From contig QHUV01000123.1 in assembly GCA_003222065.1 (NCBI GenBank), positions 1 to 6,501 on the forward strand: a DNA stretch of 6,501 nt, read 5' to 3'. Position numbers and translations under genes: made by a program. Each line of letters starts with the position of its first letter. The first letter of the stretch is position 1. This document shows positions 1-6,385 of the stretch, in pieces. The notes below the pieces were generated by a model that ran no database searches, was not told the DNA's origin, and saw nothing but the letters and a program-made list of their open reading frames with translations. The stretch is from Gemmatimonadota bacterium. GTDB taxonomy: Bacteria; Gemmatimonadota; Gemmatimonadetes; Gemmatimonadales; Gemmatimonadaceae.

Positions 1-103
1 CGTCGGCCAAAGCACCACCCGGACCGTCGTCACGTCGAGCATCATGATCCTTATCGTCGACTACTTCCTCACGCAGTTGTTGCTCTCGGTGCTCGTCACA
101 TGA
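1..103 (+). CDS. mlaE: MlaE permease, C-terminal end (partial)
   Basis: Only the last 33 codons are in the window, with the first full codon at 2 and the TGA stop at 101-103. They read VGQSTTRTVVTSSIMILIVD followed by YFLTQLLLSVLVT. The TTR-VV-S-(I/L)-D-YFLT pattern is the conserved end of MlaE/YrbE permeases: a short loop, then the last hydrophobic membrane helix. MlaE is the membrane-embedded subunit of the MlaFED complex, through which phospholipid passes between the inner membrane and the periplasmic MCE ring. The stop codon overlaps the start of mlaF in an ATGA arrangement, so the two are probably translationally coupled. The identity rests on this short tail plus the mlaF-mlaD context. 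The 5' part lies outside the window. Confidence 0.85.
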   Translation, partial: VGQSTTRTVVTSSIMILIVDYFLTQLLLSVLVT

Positions 104-1005
104 AGGACGCAGACGAGGCACGGGGTTCCACTGGGGTCGACGAGGCGCCACCGGCGGCGCCGGAGCGCCGTGAGACGGATCGCAAGAGCCAAGCGGTCCG
201 TCGGGCGATTCGCTCCGAGCTGGAGAGTGATGCGTCTGACAGAGCAGCTGAGCGGGACGTCAGTCCCGCGCAGCTCAAGCCGGTCATCGAGCTGAGTCAC
301 GTCAACCTCGCCTTCGACGTGCCGATTCTCGAGGACGTGAGCTTCACCGCGCACGAAGGGGAAACGATCGCCGTCGTCGGCGAGTCCGGCACCGGAAAGT
401 CGACCTGCCTCAAGCTGATTCTGCGTCTCCTCGTTCCCGACAAGGGCACGGTGTGCATCGACGAAGAAGACATCACCGAGCTCTCGTTCGAGGATGCGCT
501 CAAGGTTCGGCAAAAGATGGGTATGGTGTTCCAGGGTGCCGCGCTCTTCGACTCGATGACCGTATTCGAGAACGTCGCTTATCCGCTGCGCGAGCACACG
601 GACATGAGCGAAGATGAAATCGAGGAGCGGGTCCGCGAAAAGCTTCAGTTCGTCGATCTCGACGCCGATCGCGTCATGGAGCAGATGCCCGCCGAGCTAT
701 CGGGCGGAATGAAGAAGCGAGTCGGCATCGCGCGCGGCATGGCGAACAATCCGGAGATCATGCTCTACGACGAGCCCACCTCTGGTTTGGATCCGCTGAC
801 GACGGGCACGATCACGCGCCTGATCAAGAAGTTGCAGAAGGAGCTGACGGTCACGAGCATCGTCGTCACGCACGACATGCGGGCGGTCGCGCGCATGGCG
901 ACCAAAGTCGCACTTCTTCACGACCGGCACATCGTCTTCTTCGGGGCCACCGAGGATATGTTCGCCAGCGAAGATCCCTACATCCGAGAGTTCCTCGGAG
1001 GCTAG
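100..1005 (+). CDS. mlaF: MlaF, ATP-binding subunit of the Mla/MCE phospholipid ABC transporter
   Basis: This cytoplasmic ATPase powers the MlaFEDB-type lipid transporter. All ABC motifs are intact: Walker A GESGTGKST at residues 94-102, Q-loop glutamine 145 in FQGAALF, signature LSGGM at 200-204, Walker B ending in the DEPTSGLDP stretch (D224, catalytic E225), and H-loop H258 in VTHDM. FQGAALFDSMTVFENVAYPL and the GMKKRVGIAR block are typical of MlaF/MKL rather than of other importers. The ABC fold begins only near residue 62. It follows a charged, probably helical or disordered N-terminus of about 60 residues, which makes the protein longer (301 aa) than E. coli MlaF (about 270). The ATG at 100 overlaps the mlaE stop. 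No ATG, GTG or TTG follows in frame before codon 74, inside the ABC domain, so the extension is likely real. No clear Shine-Dalgarno is seen, which fits coupling to mlaE. mlaD starts 6 nt downstream. Confidence 0.93.
   Translation: MKDADEARGSTGVDEAPPAAPERRETDRKSQAVRRAIRSELESDASDRAAERDVSPAQLKPVIELSHVNLAFDVPILEDVSFTAHEGETIAVVGESGTGKSTCLKLILRLLVPDKGTVCIDEEDITELSFEDALKVRQKMGMVFQGAALFDSMTVFENVAYPLREHTDMSEDEIEERVREKLQFVDLDADRVMEQMPAELSGGMKKRVGIARGMANNPEIMLYDEPTSGLDPLTTGTITRLIKKLQKELTVTSIVVTHDMRAVARMATKVALLHDRHIVFFGATEDMFASEDPYIREFLGG
997..1001 (+). promoter_or_regulatory. Ribosome binding site of mlaD
   Basis: GGAGG lies inside the last codons of mlaF, 10 nt before the mlaD ATG at 1012. It is the only near-perfect Shine-Dalgarno sequence in front of a gene in this window. 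It supports the ATG start and suggests that mlaD has its own efficient initiation, plausible because the MCE subunit is needed as a hexamer. Confidence 0.6.
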
Positions 1006-1011
1006 CCCAAC

Positions 1012-1995
1012 ATGAAACGCTCATCATTCATCACGTGGGATCAGCTGCGCGTTGGCCTGGTGATCGTCGCCGCTCTCGGCATTCTCACGCTGGCCGTCTA
1101 CAAGCTCGGCCAGGCGGCGAATCTCTTTACGAAGCGTTACGAGCTGGTCGCGTTCCTGAAGGAGGCAAACGGCCTGCGCGTGGGCGGTACAGTCACTCTC
1201 GCTGGCCAACTCGCGGGCACGGTGAAGAGAATCGACTTTCTGCCAGTCGACGCGGACACGACGCGGAATCTCAAGATCACCGTCGGCGTCGATCAGAGTT
1301 TGAAGGAGCAGATTCGAACGGACTCCAAGGCGCAGATCCGCACGATGGGTCTCCTCGGCGACAAGATCTTCGACATCACGCCAGGAACTCCGCGACACCC
1401 GATTCTCAAGGCGGGAGACACGATCGCCGTATCGCCCGCCCTCGACTACGAGCAAGTGCTCACGCAGGCGGCCGGCGCGGTAGGCGACGTCGTCGCGCTC
1501 ACGCATGACATGCGTCAGATCACGAGCGGAATCGTCCGCGGCGAAGGAACGCTCGGCCAACTGATGACCAATCGCGCGCTGTACGACCAGTTCACCAGCA
1601 CGCTCGCGCGCACGAACGCGATGCTTGCGCGCGTACAGAATCCCAACGGCACCATCGGCCGCCTCCTCGACGATCCGCTGTTGTATACGCAGCTCACGGC
1701 AGTGATCGCGTCGACGGACTCGCTGCTCCGTTCGGCGAACTCGGCGCAGGGTACGTTAGGCAGGCTGATGCGCGACACCGTGCTCTATGGCAATTTGGTC
1801 AGGATCAGCCACGGCGCCGATTCACTGATGCGGATGTTGACGACGGGGAATGGTCTCGCCTCGAAGCTCCTCACCGACCAAACGCTGTACGATCAGTTGA
1901 ACAAGCTCGTGACGGACCTGAACGCGGTCCTAGCCGATGTGCGACGCGATCCCGCGCGCTACATGAAGGGAGCGATTCAGATCAAAGTGTTCTAA
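1012..1995 (+). CDS. mlaD: MlaD-type MCE-domain periplasmic lipid-binding protein
   Basis: This is the substrate-binding subunit of the Mla system. MCE proteins form a hexameric ring in the periplasm, anchored by an N-terminal helix and sitting on MlaE. Here a single hydrophobic segment spans about residues 13-30 (RVGLVIVAALGILTLAVY) with no signal-peptidase site. The MCE domain follows at about 42-125, with the expected blocks NGLRVGGTVTLAGQLAGTV (53-71) and MGLLGDKIFDITPGT (112-126). After the domain comes a helical C-terminal region of about 200 residues. It holds four copies of a 34-residue unit beginning at residues 179, 213, 247 and 281, each with a G-(T/L)-x-(G/S)-x-L-(L/M) head and an LY eight to nine residues further on. 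At 327 aa it is much longer than E. coli MlaD (about 183 aa), and the extra length is this repeat region, which may extend or brace a lipid channel. It is the last gene of the mla cluster here; no mlaC or mlaB follows. Confidence 0.9.
   Translation: MKRSSFITWDQLRVGLVIVAALGILTLAVYKLGQAANLFTKRYELVAFLKEANGLRVGGTVTLAGQLAGTVKRIDFLPVDADTTRNLKITVGVDQSLKEQIRTDSKAQIRTMGLLGDKIFDITPGTPRHPILKAGDTIAVSPALDYEQVLTQAAGAVGDVVALTHDMRQITSGIVRGEGTLGQLMTNRALYDQFTSTLARTNAMLARVQNPNGTIGRLLDDPLLYTQLTAVIASTDSLLRSANSAQGTLGRLMRDTVLYGNLVRISHGADSLMRMLTTGNGLASKLLTDQTLYDQLNKLVTDLNAVLADVRRDPARYMKGAIQIKVF
1546..1953 (+). repeat. Four tandem 34-codon repeats within mlaD
   Basis: Four 102-bp units start at 1546, 1648, 1750 and 1852. 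Protein heads are GTLGQLM, GTIGRLL, GTLGRLM and GLASKLL, and the conserved tyrosine of the LY pair falls at residues 191, 225, 259 and 293, exactly 34 apart. The fourth unit is the most divergent. The DNA copies differ strongly, so the repeat is old and kept at the protein level rather than a recent slippage product. Confidence 0.8.
1754..1761 (+). repeat. CGTTAGGC octamer, first of five copies in the window
   Basis: The octamer CGTTAGGC occurs at 1754-1761, 3448-3455 and 6384-6391 on the plus strand and, as GCCTAACG, at 3649-3656 and 4614-4621. Copies lie in mlaD, twice in the CMD gene, in obg, and over the stop codon of the IS110 transposase. About 0.2 copies would be expected by chance with equal base use. 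Function unknown. Confidence 0.5.
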
Positions 1996-2003
1996 GGCCC
2001 CGG

Positions 2004-2059
2004 TACCGGTTACCGGTTTCCTTTTCCACCAGTCACGAGTCACCAACAACCGACCACCA
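2004..2059. repeat. Degenerate 7-bp tandem repeat between mlaD and the asparaginase gene
   Basis: Eight heptamers run in one register. Two identical TACCGGT units (2004-2017) are followed by two pyrimidine-rich units. The next pair, GTCACGA at 2032 and GTCACCA at 2039, is nearly identical, and the array ends with ACAACCG at 2046 and ACCACCA at 2053. It fills most of the 97-bp gap and ends 33 nt before the next start codon. A similar stretch precedes obg. No clear terminator with a T-run and no convincing promoter was found in the gap. Confidence 0.55.
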
Positions 2060-2092
2060 TTCCTTTCTTTCGGGCGCGATTATCTTTCCTCC

Positions 2093-3115
2093 GTGGCAGC
2101 AGCGCCGATTCTCTCGCCGTCCTCGATGAAGTCACTCGAGCTGGACGTCGTCGTCACGCGAGGCGCCGTCGTCGAATCCCGGCACCGTGTGCACGCCGCG
2201 GTCGTCGACGAGACTGGTGCTCTGATCGCGGCCGCTCGGGAGTCGTCCTATGTCACCGCCTGGAGGTCGTGCGCAAAGCCGTTTCAGGTGATGCCTTTCC
2301 TGGAGTCCGGCGGCTTCGACTCACTCGGCTGGGGCGACGATCAACTCGCGCTTGCTTGCGCTTCGCATGGCGGAGAGCCGGAGCACATCGTGCTCGCCGA
2401 GTCGATGTTGAGCGATATCGGAATGGAGGAAGGGGATCTCGCGTGCGGGCCACACGATCCGCTGTCCGCGCGTGGTCTGCGCGTCTTGCGAGAAGCCGGT
2501 GCGCGTCCGACGAGACTCCACAACAATTGCTCGGGCAAGCACGCGGCGATGCTCGCGCGCGCGCACACTGCAGGCTGGCACGCGTTCGGCTACGAGCGCG
2601 AGGACCATCCGGTGCAGCGGTGCTGTCTCGAGGCGGTGTCGAAGTGGTCGGGCTTGGAGATGTCAGCGATCGGCCGCGCTGTGGATGGCTGTGGCGCGGT
2701 GGTGTTCTCGCTGCCGCTCGAGAATATGGCGCGCGCGTACGCGAATCTTGCCCGTGCGGCCCGAGACGATGACGAAGTCTCGGGCCGCATCGTTCATGCG
2801 ATGCAGACGCGCCCCTTCTTGATCGGCGGGACTGATCGGTTCGATTCGATCCTGATCGAGGAGACCGAAGGCGGGGTCATCGCCAAGATCGGTGCGGAAG
2901 GCGTTCACTCGGTAGCCGTGCCGGCGCTAGGGTTGGGGATGGCGCTGAAAGTGGAGGACGGTGCGCAGCGTGCCCAATTCGCCGGCGTCGTACGTCTTCT
3001 CCAGCATTTCGACGTCCTCTCTCAGCGCCTATCGCCGCGCCTCGAGGAATTCCTACACCGGCCGATTCGGAATACCCGCGGTGAAGTCGTCGGAGAGTTG
3101 CGGGCCGAGCGCTGA
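2093..3115 (+). CDS. L-asparaginase, Rhizobium etli AnsA-like (asparaginase II family, class 3)
   Basis: Predicted to hydrolyse L-asparagine to aspartate and ammonia in the cytoplasm; no signal peptide is seen. It belongs to the asparaginase II family (PF06089), unrelated to E. coli AnsA/AnsB. Diagnostic blocks are WRSCAKPFQ (57-65), CASHGGEPEH (89-98), HNNCSGKHAAMLA (143-155), DGCGAVVFSLPLENMA (198-213) and GGTDRFDS (245-252). As I recall the R. etli enzyme ReAV, its active site uses Ser48, Lys51, Ser80 and a metal site of Cys135, Lys138 and Cys189. Here S59, K62, S91, C146, K149 and C200 all sit at a constant offset of 11, so the full set appears present. K265 may match the further lysine near 263. 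The length of 340 aa is normal. The start is uncertain: GTG 2093 gives the longest form, ATG 2129 would remove 12 poorly conserved residues, and neither has a Shine-Dalgarno. It is apparently a single-gene unit with no link in pathway to its neighbours. Confidence 0.9.
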   Translation: MAAAPILSPSSMKSLELDVVVTRGAVVESRHRVHAAVVDETGALIAAARESSYVTAWRSCAKPFQVMPFLESGGFDSLGWGDDQLALACASHGGEPEHIVLAESMLSDIGMEEGDLACGPHDPLSARGLRVLREAGARPTRLHNNCSGKHAAMLARAHTAGWHAFGYEREDHPVQRCCLEAVSKWSGLEMSAIGRAVDGCGAVVFSLPLENMARAYANLARAARDDDEVSGRIVHAMQTRPFLIGGTDRFDSILIEETEGGVIAKIGAEGVHSVAVPALGLGMALKVEDGAQRAQFAGVVRLLQHFDVLSQRLSPRLEEFLHRPIRNTRGEVVGELRAER

Positions 3116-3159
3116 TCTCCAGAACGCATCGTTCGCCGAGTCGCGGGATGATGCAGACG

Positions 3160-3216
3160 TGTCATCCTGAGCCGTTCGCATTCGCTCAGGGTAAACTCCG
3201 CGACGGATCTGCTGTT
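3160..3216. repeat. Interspersed TGTCATCCTGAGC repeat, degenerate copy
   Basis: TGTCATCCTGAGC (3160-3172) and GGATCTGCTGTT (3205-3216) are identical to two blocks of the better preserved palindrome at 6001-6033. There they are separated by 8 nt, here by 32. CCTGAGC (3166-3172) and GCTCAGG (3184-3190) can form a 7-bp hairpin. It begins 44 nt after the asparaginase stop and could help end transcription, but no T-run follows. From memory, sequences of this kind are common in intergenic DNA of soil bacteria; not verified. Confidence 0.6.
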
Positions 3217-3232
3217 CCGGCCCCCCTAAATA

Positions 3233-3367
3233 TCGAAAAGCTGGACGCAGATTAGGCAGATAAACAGAAACTGCAAAAGACCGGGCGATCTTTTGACAAA
3301 GTCCTTTAGCGCTCTTCTCATCTGCGTTTCATCTGCGCATTCTGCGTCATCTGCGTTCACTTTTCGA
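3233..3367. repeat. 135-bp palindromic intergenic element with ATCTGCG units
   Basis: The ends are inverted repeats. TCGAAAAG (3233-3240) and ACGCAGAT (3245-3252) on the left match ATCTGCGT (3349-3356) and CTTTTCGA (3360-3367) on the right, with 4-nt and 3-nt spacers between blocks. Further in, the right arm has more ATCTGCG-like units at 3320, 3331 and 3341, and the left arm has GGCAGAT at 3255. The centre carries a 7-bp hairpin, CAAAAGA (3274-3280) with TCTTTTG (3289-3295). There is no ORF of note, and base composition is lower in GC than the flanks. It resembles a non-autonomous (MITE- or REP-like) repeat. I see no obvious target duplication. Confidence 0.6.
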
Positions 3368-3395
3368 CGCTCCGAAAAAAGCCCGTCCGGAATAA

Positions 3396-4070
3396 ATGGA
3401 TTCACGCGCAATTGATTCGATGACGACTGCTCCGCTGCCTCAGCCAACGTTAGGCGTGCTGGACGAACCGACGCGTCGGCTCGTGCGGCTGGCCGCCGTC
3501 ATCGCTGTTGGCGACGAGCTCGCGGTTCGGGGAGCGCTGACGCAAGCCGTCGAGCGTACCCCGAAGATCTGGATTGAAGAGCTGATTTTGCAGAGTTATC
3601 TGTTCTGTGGGCTTCCGCGATCACTCAACGCGATGCGGGAGTGGCGGCGCCTAACGGGAGAGCCGCCGGCGGCGCATGTGGACGAGGGAACGCCCGACGA
3701 ACGGCGACGCCGCGGCGAGGCGACGTGCCGGCTCGTTTACGGCGAGATGTACGAGCGGCTGCGGGTGAATATCCGAGCACTCCATCCGGAGCTGGACGAA
3801 TGGATGATCGTCGAAGGGTACGGGAAGGTCCTGTCCCGGCCAGGTCTCGATCTGGCACGGCGTGAGCTCTGCATCGTGGCTGCCTGCGCGGCATCGCGCC
3901 AGGAGCGGCAGTTGCACTCGCACCTGCACGGAGCGCGCAACGTCGGCGTCGCGCCGCGGGCATTGTCCGACGCCATCGACGCGCTCGACGGCGCGATTGA
4001 CAAGAAAGGGCTTGCCAGCGCACGAATGCTTTGCCGACGCGTCCAAAGCCAAGCGAATGCCCGCGACTAA
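3396..4070 (+). CDS. Carboxymuconolactone decarboxylase (AhpD-fold) family protein, two domains
   Basis: Two AhpD-like segments are visible. The N-terminal one (about 26-86) has RRLVRLAAVIAVGDELAVRG and the YLFCGLPRSLNAMREWRRL ending typical of the CMD fold. The C-terminal one (about 130-200) has EGYGKVLSRPGLDLARREL, VAACAASRQERQLHSHLHG and NVGVAPRALSDAIDALDG, close to the canonical CMD pattern with a histidine-containing QLHSHL helix. There is no CxxC: cysteines 71, 111, 159, 164 and 213 do not form such a pair, so an AhpD-type peroxidase-reductase role is unlikely. True 4-carboxymuconolactone decarboxylation is not supported either, as no protocatechuate genes lie nearby. The substrate is unknown. 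The ATG at 3396 has only a weak GGA upstream; an alternative ATG at 3420 would remove 8 residues. The protein is soluble, 224 aa, about twice a single-domain AhpD. obg starts 46 nt downstream, so the two may be co-transcribed. Confidence 0.75.
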   Translation: MDSRAIDSMTTAPLPQPTLGVLDEPTRRLVRLAAVIAVGDELAVRGALTQAVERTPKIWIEELILQSYLFCGLPRSLNAMREWRRLTGEPPAAHVDEGTPDERRRRGEATCRLVYGEMYERLRVNIRALHPELDEWMIVEGYGKVLSRPGLDLARRELCIVAACAASRQERQLHSHLHGARNVGVAPRALSDAIDALDGAIDKKGLASARMLCRRVQSQANARD

Positions 4071-4083
4071 CTGTCGACGGCCC

Positions 4084-4111
4084 AACACCGACCACCGACC
4101 ACTTACCAGCT
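4084..4111. repeat. Degenerate 7-bp tandem repeat upstream of obg
   Basis: Four heptamers run in register: AACACCG (4084), ACCACCG (4091), ACCACTT (4098) and ACCAGCT (4105). They end 5 nt before the obg GTG, where a ribosome binding site would be expected. The core matches the last units of the 2004-2059 array: CAACACCGACCACC here against CAACAACCGACCACC there. Confidence 0.5.
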
Positions 4112-4113
4112 AG

Positions 4114-5136
<1,023 letters not shown>

Positions 5137-5140
5137 GGCC

Positions 5141-5992
5141 GTGACCGCTGCAGTCGCCATCGCGCGCGGAGACGACGACTATCCGGCGGCGCTCCTCGAT
5201 CTGCCGGAGCCACCGGCGATTCTGTGGCGGATCGGCAGCCTCGATCTGCTGCAGGGACCGGTCGTCGCGATCGTCGGGACTCGTCAGGCAACGCTGTACG
5301 GCGAGCGCGTCACGCGAGAGATCGCCGGCGCGTTGGCGCGAGCGGGCGCTTCGGTGGTGAGCGGAATGGCGCGAGGTATCGACGGCGTTGCGCATGTCGC
5401 GGCGCTCGACGCTGGCGGAAGGACCGTCGCCGTTCTCGGAACCGGTGTCGATATCGCATATCCGCCGTCGCATCGCGCGCTGCATCGCCGAATCGCGACG
5501 TCCGGCCTGCTGCTTTCGGAGCTCCCACCGGGCGCGCACTCCCACGGCGGATCCTTCCCACAGCGAAATCGGCTCATCGCGGCGTTGGCTCGGCTGACGA
5601 TCATCGTCGAAGCACCGATAAAAAGCGGAGCGCTGATCACTGCCAGGCACGCGCTCGATCTGAATCGCGACGTCGGCGTCATACCCGGGCCAATCGACGC
5701 GCCGCAGAGCGAGGGCAGCAACCTCCTGTTTCGCGACGGCGCGCATCCGATCACGTCGGCCGCCGATGCGCTCTCGCTCCTTGGCCTCACTCCGGCTGCG
5801 CGGACGCTAATCGATCCAAACGATCCGGATCAGCGCCGCGTGTGGCAAGCATTGCGCGCGGGCCCCGCGGATCTGGACACGTTGTGTCATCGGGCGGCGC
5901 TTCCTGTGCAACGCTGCCTCGCCGCCGTGACGGCGCTGGAATTGAATGGATCGATCGAATGCGCGCTCACGGGTGAGGTGCGGATGCGCTGA
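5141..5992 (+). CDS. dprA: DprA, DNA-processing protein (RecA loader on incoming single-stranded DNA)
   Basis: DprA binds single-stranded DNA taken up during natural transformation, protects it and loads RecA. The Rossmann-like DprA/Smf domain (about 10-210) has all hallmark blocks: VAIVGTRQATLYGERVT (42-58), VVSGMARGIDGVAH (72-85), VAVLGTGVDIAYPPSH (96-111), FPQRNRLIA (139-147), KSGALITARHAL (161-172) and PGPIDAPQSEGSNLL (182-196). A small winged-helix C-terminal domain follows (about 226-280). The N-terminal SAM/helix-hairpin domain found in many DprA proteins is absent. The reading frame is closed by a stop at 5090-5092, and GTG 5141 is the first start codon after it, so the short form (283 aa) is genuine. 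It begins 4 nt after the obg stop, so it is co-transcribed and probably coupled to obg. It shows machinery for handling DNA, but dprA is widespread and does not by itself prove competence. Confidence 0.95.
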   Translation: MTAAVAIARGDDDYPAALLDLPEPPAILWRIGSLDLLQGPVVAIVGTRQATLYGERVTREIAGALARAGASVVSGMARGIDGVAHVAALDAGGRTVAVLGTGVDIAYPPSHRALHRRIATSGLLLSELPPGAHSHGGSFPQRNRLIAALARLTIIVEAPIKSGALITARHALDLNRDVGVIPGPIDAPQSEGSNLLFRDGAHPITSAADALSLLGLTPAARTLIDPNDPDQRRVWQALRAGPADLDTLCHRAALPVQRCLAAVTALELNGSIECALTGEVRMR

Positions 5993-6000
5993 CACCGCCC

Positions 6001-6064
6001 TGTCATCCTGAGCGAAGTGAAGGATCTGCTGTTATCAGATCAACAACAGATCCTTCGCTTCGCT
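6001..6064. repeat. REP-like palindrome of the TGTCATCCTGAGC family, interrupted on the right
   Basis: The left arm (6011-6033) and right arm (6042-6064) match over 23 bp with two mismatches, both G-U tolerable in plus-strand RNA, around an 8-nt loop (6034-6041). The left flank TGTCATCCTG (6001-6010) has no matching CAGGATGACA on the right; the match stops after 6064. It lies 8 nt past the dprA stop and may act as a 3' stabiliser or attenuator. No T-run follows, so it is not a standard intrinsic terminator. Confidence 0.75.
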
Positions 6065-6385
6065 GATATGAATGGGCATCTGTCAAGGTGCGGAGATGCT
6101 CGTGGATGGATTGGTGAACGGCGGATGACGGATGCGGTGCGGCCCGAAGCCAGAGGCGACGATGATCCTGCTGATATTCGCCGATTAGCGCCCGGGACAC
6201 GGACACCAGCGCGGCAAGAGGAGGAAGTCGTCAGGAGCTGGCTCATTCTCAGGAGCGAGGGTGCGGTCACCGGCATACCGGGCCGCCCTCAGAGCGAAGC
6301 GGGAGCATTCTCCAATCGGTGCTTCGGGTCACACACCGGTCATCCATCAGAAGAATAGGTTCAATGCGACCACCTCGGCGAACCG
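6065..6385 (-). other. Non-coding end of the IS110-type element, possible guide-RNA region
   Basis: This stretch of 321 bp has no convincing gene. The longest plus-strand frame (6017-6358) begins inside the palindrome and has no recognisable protein features. Potential stem-loops are 6257-6290 (5+3+4 bp with small bulges, loop CATA), 6302-6313 (GGAG/CTCC) and 6317-6338 (CGGTG/CACCG). An 8-bp direct repeat TCAGGAGC lies at 6231 and 6249. IS110-family elements are known to encode a bridge or seeker RNA in a long non-coding end, downstream of the transposase in the IS1111 group. Whether this end encodes one is inference. Confidence 0.3.
6081..6086 (-). promoter_or_regulatory. Outward-facing -35-like box near the IS end
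   Basis: The minus strand reads TTGACA, a perfect sigma-70 -35 box pointing out of the element. It is 16 nt from the proposed boundary at 6064/6065, so joining the two ends in a circle could put a -10 box from the other end at correct spacing. In the integrated state the hexamer at that spacing is GCGAAG on the minus strand, not a -10 box, so it should be silent here. Confidence 0.35.

Noticed and set aside
3293..3321. TTGACA at 3293 with TCTCAT 17 nt downstream as a promoter for the CMD gene
   Set aside because: The -10 match is only 4 of 6 and the box is part of the central hairpin of the palindromic element; not enough support.
3316..3360. Repeated ATCTGCG units as a CRISPR-like array
   Set aside because: Units are 7 bp, spaced by 1-5 nt, and inverted copies occur on the left arm; there are no spacers of uniform length and no cas genes.
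6011..6064. Intrinsic terminator for dprA
   Set aside because: The stem is strong, but neither side is followed by a T-run, so it fits an interspersed palindrome better.
6017..6358. Plus-strand frame of 113 codons after dprA
   Set aside because: Its start lies inside the palindrome arm, it crosses the presumed IS boundary, and it has no family features.
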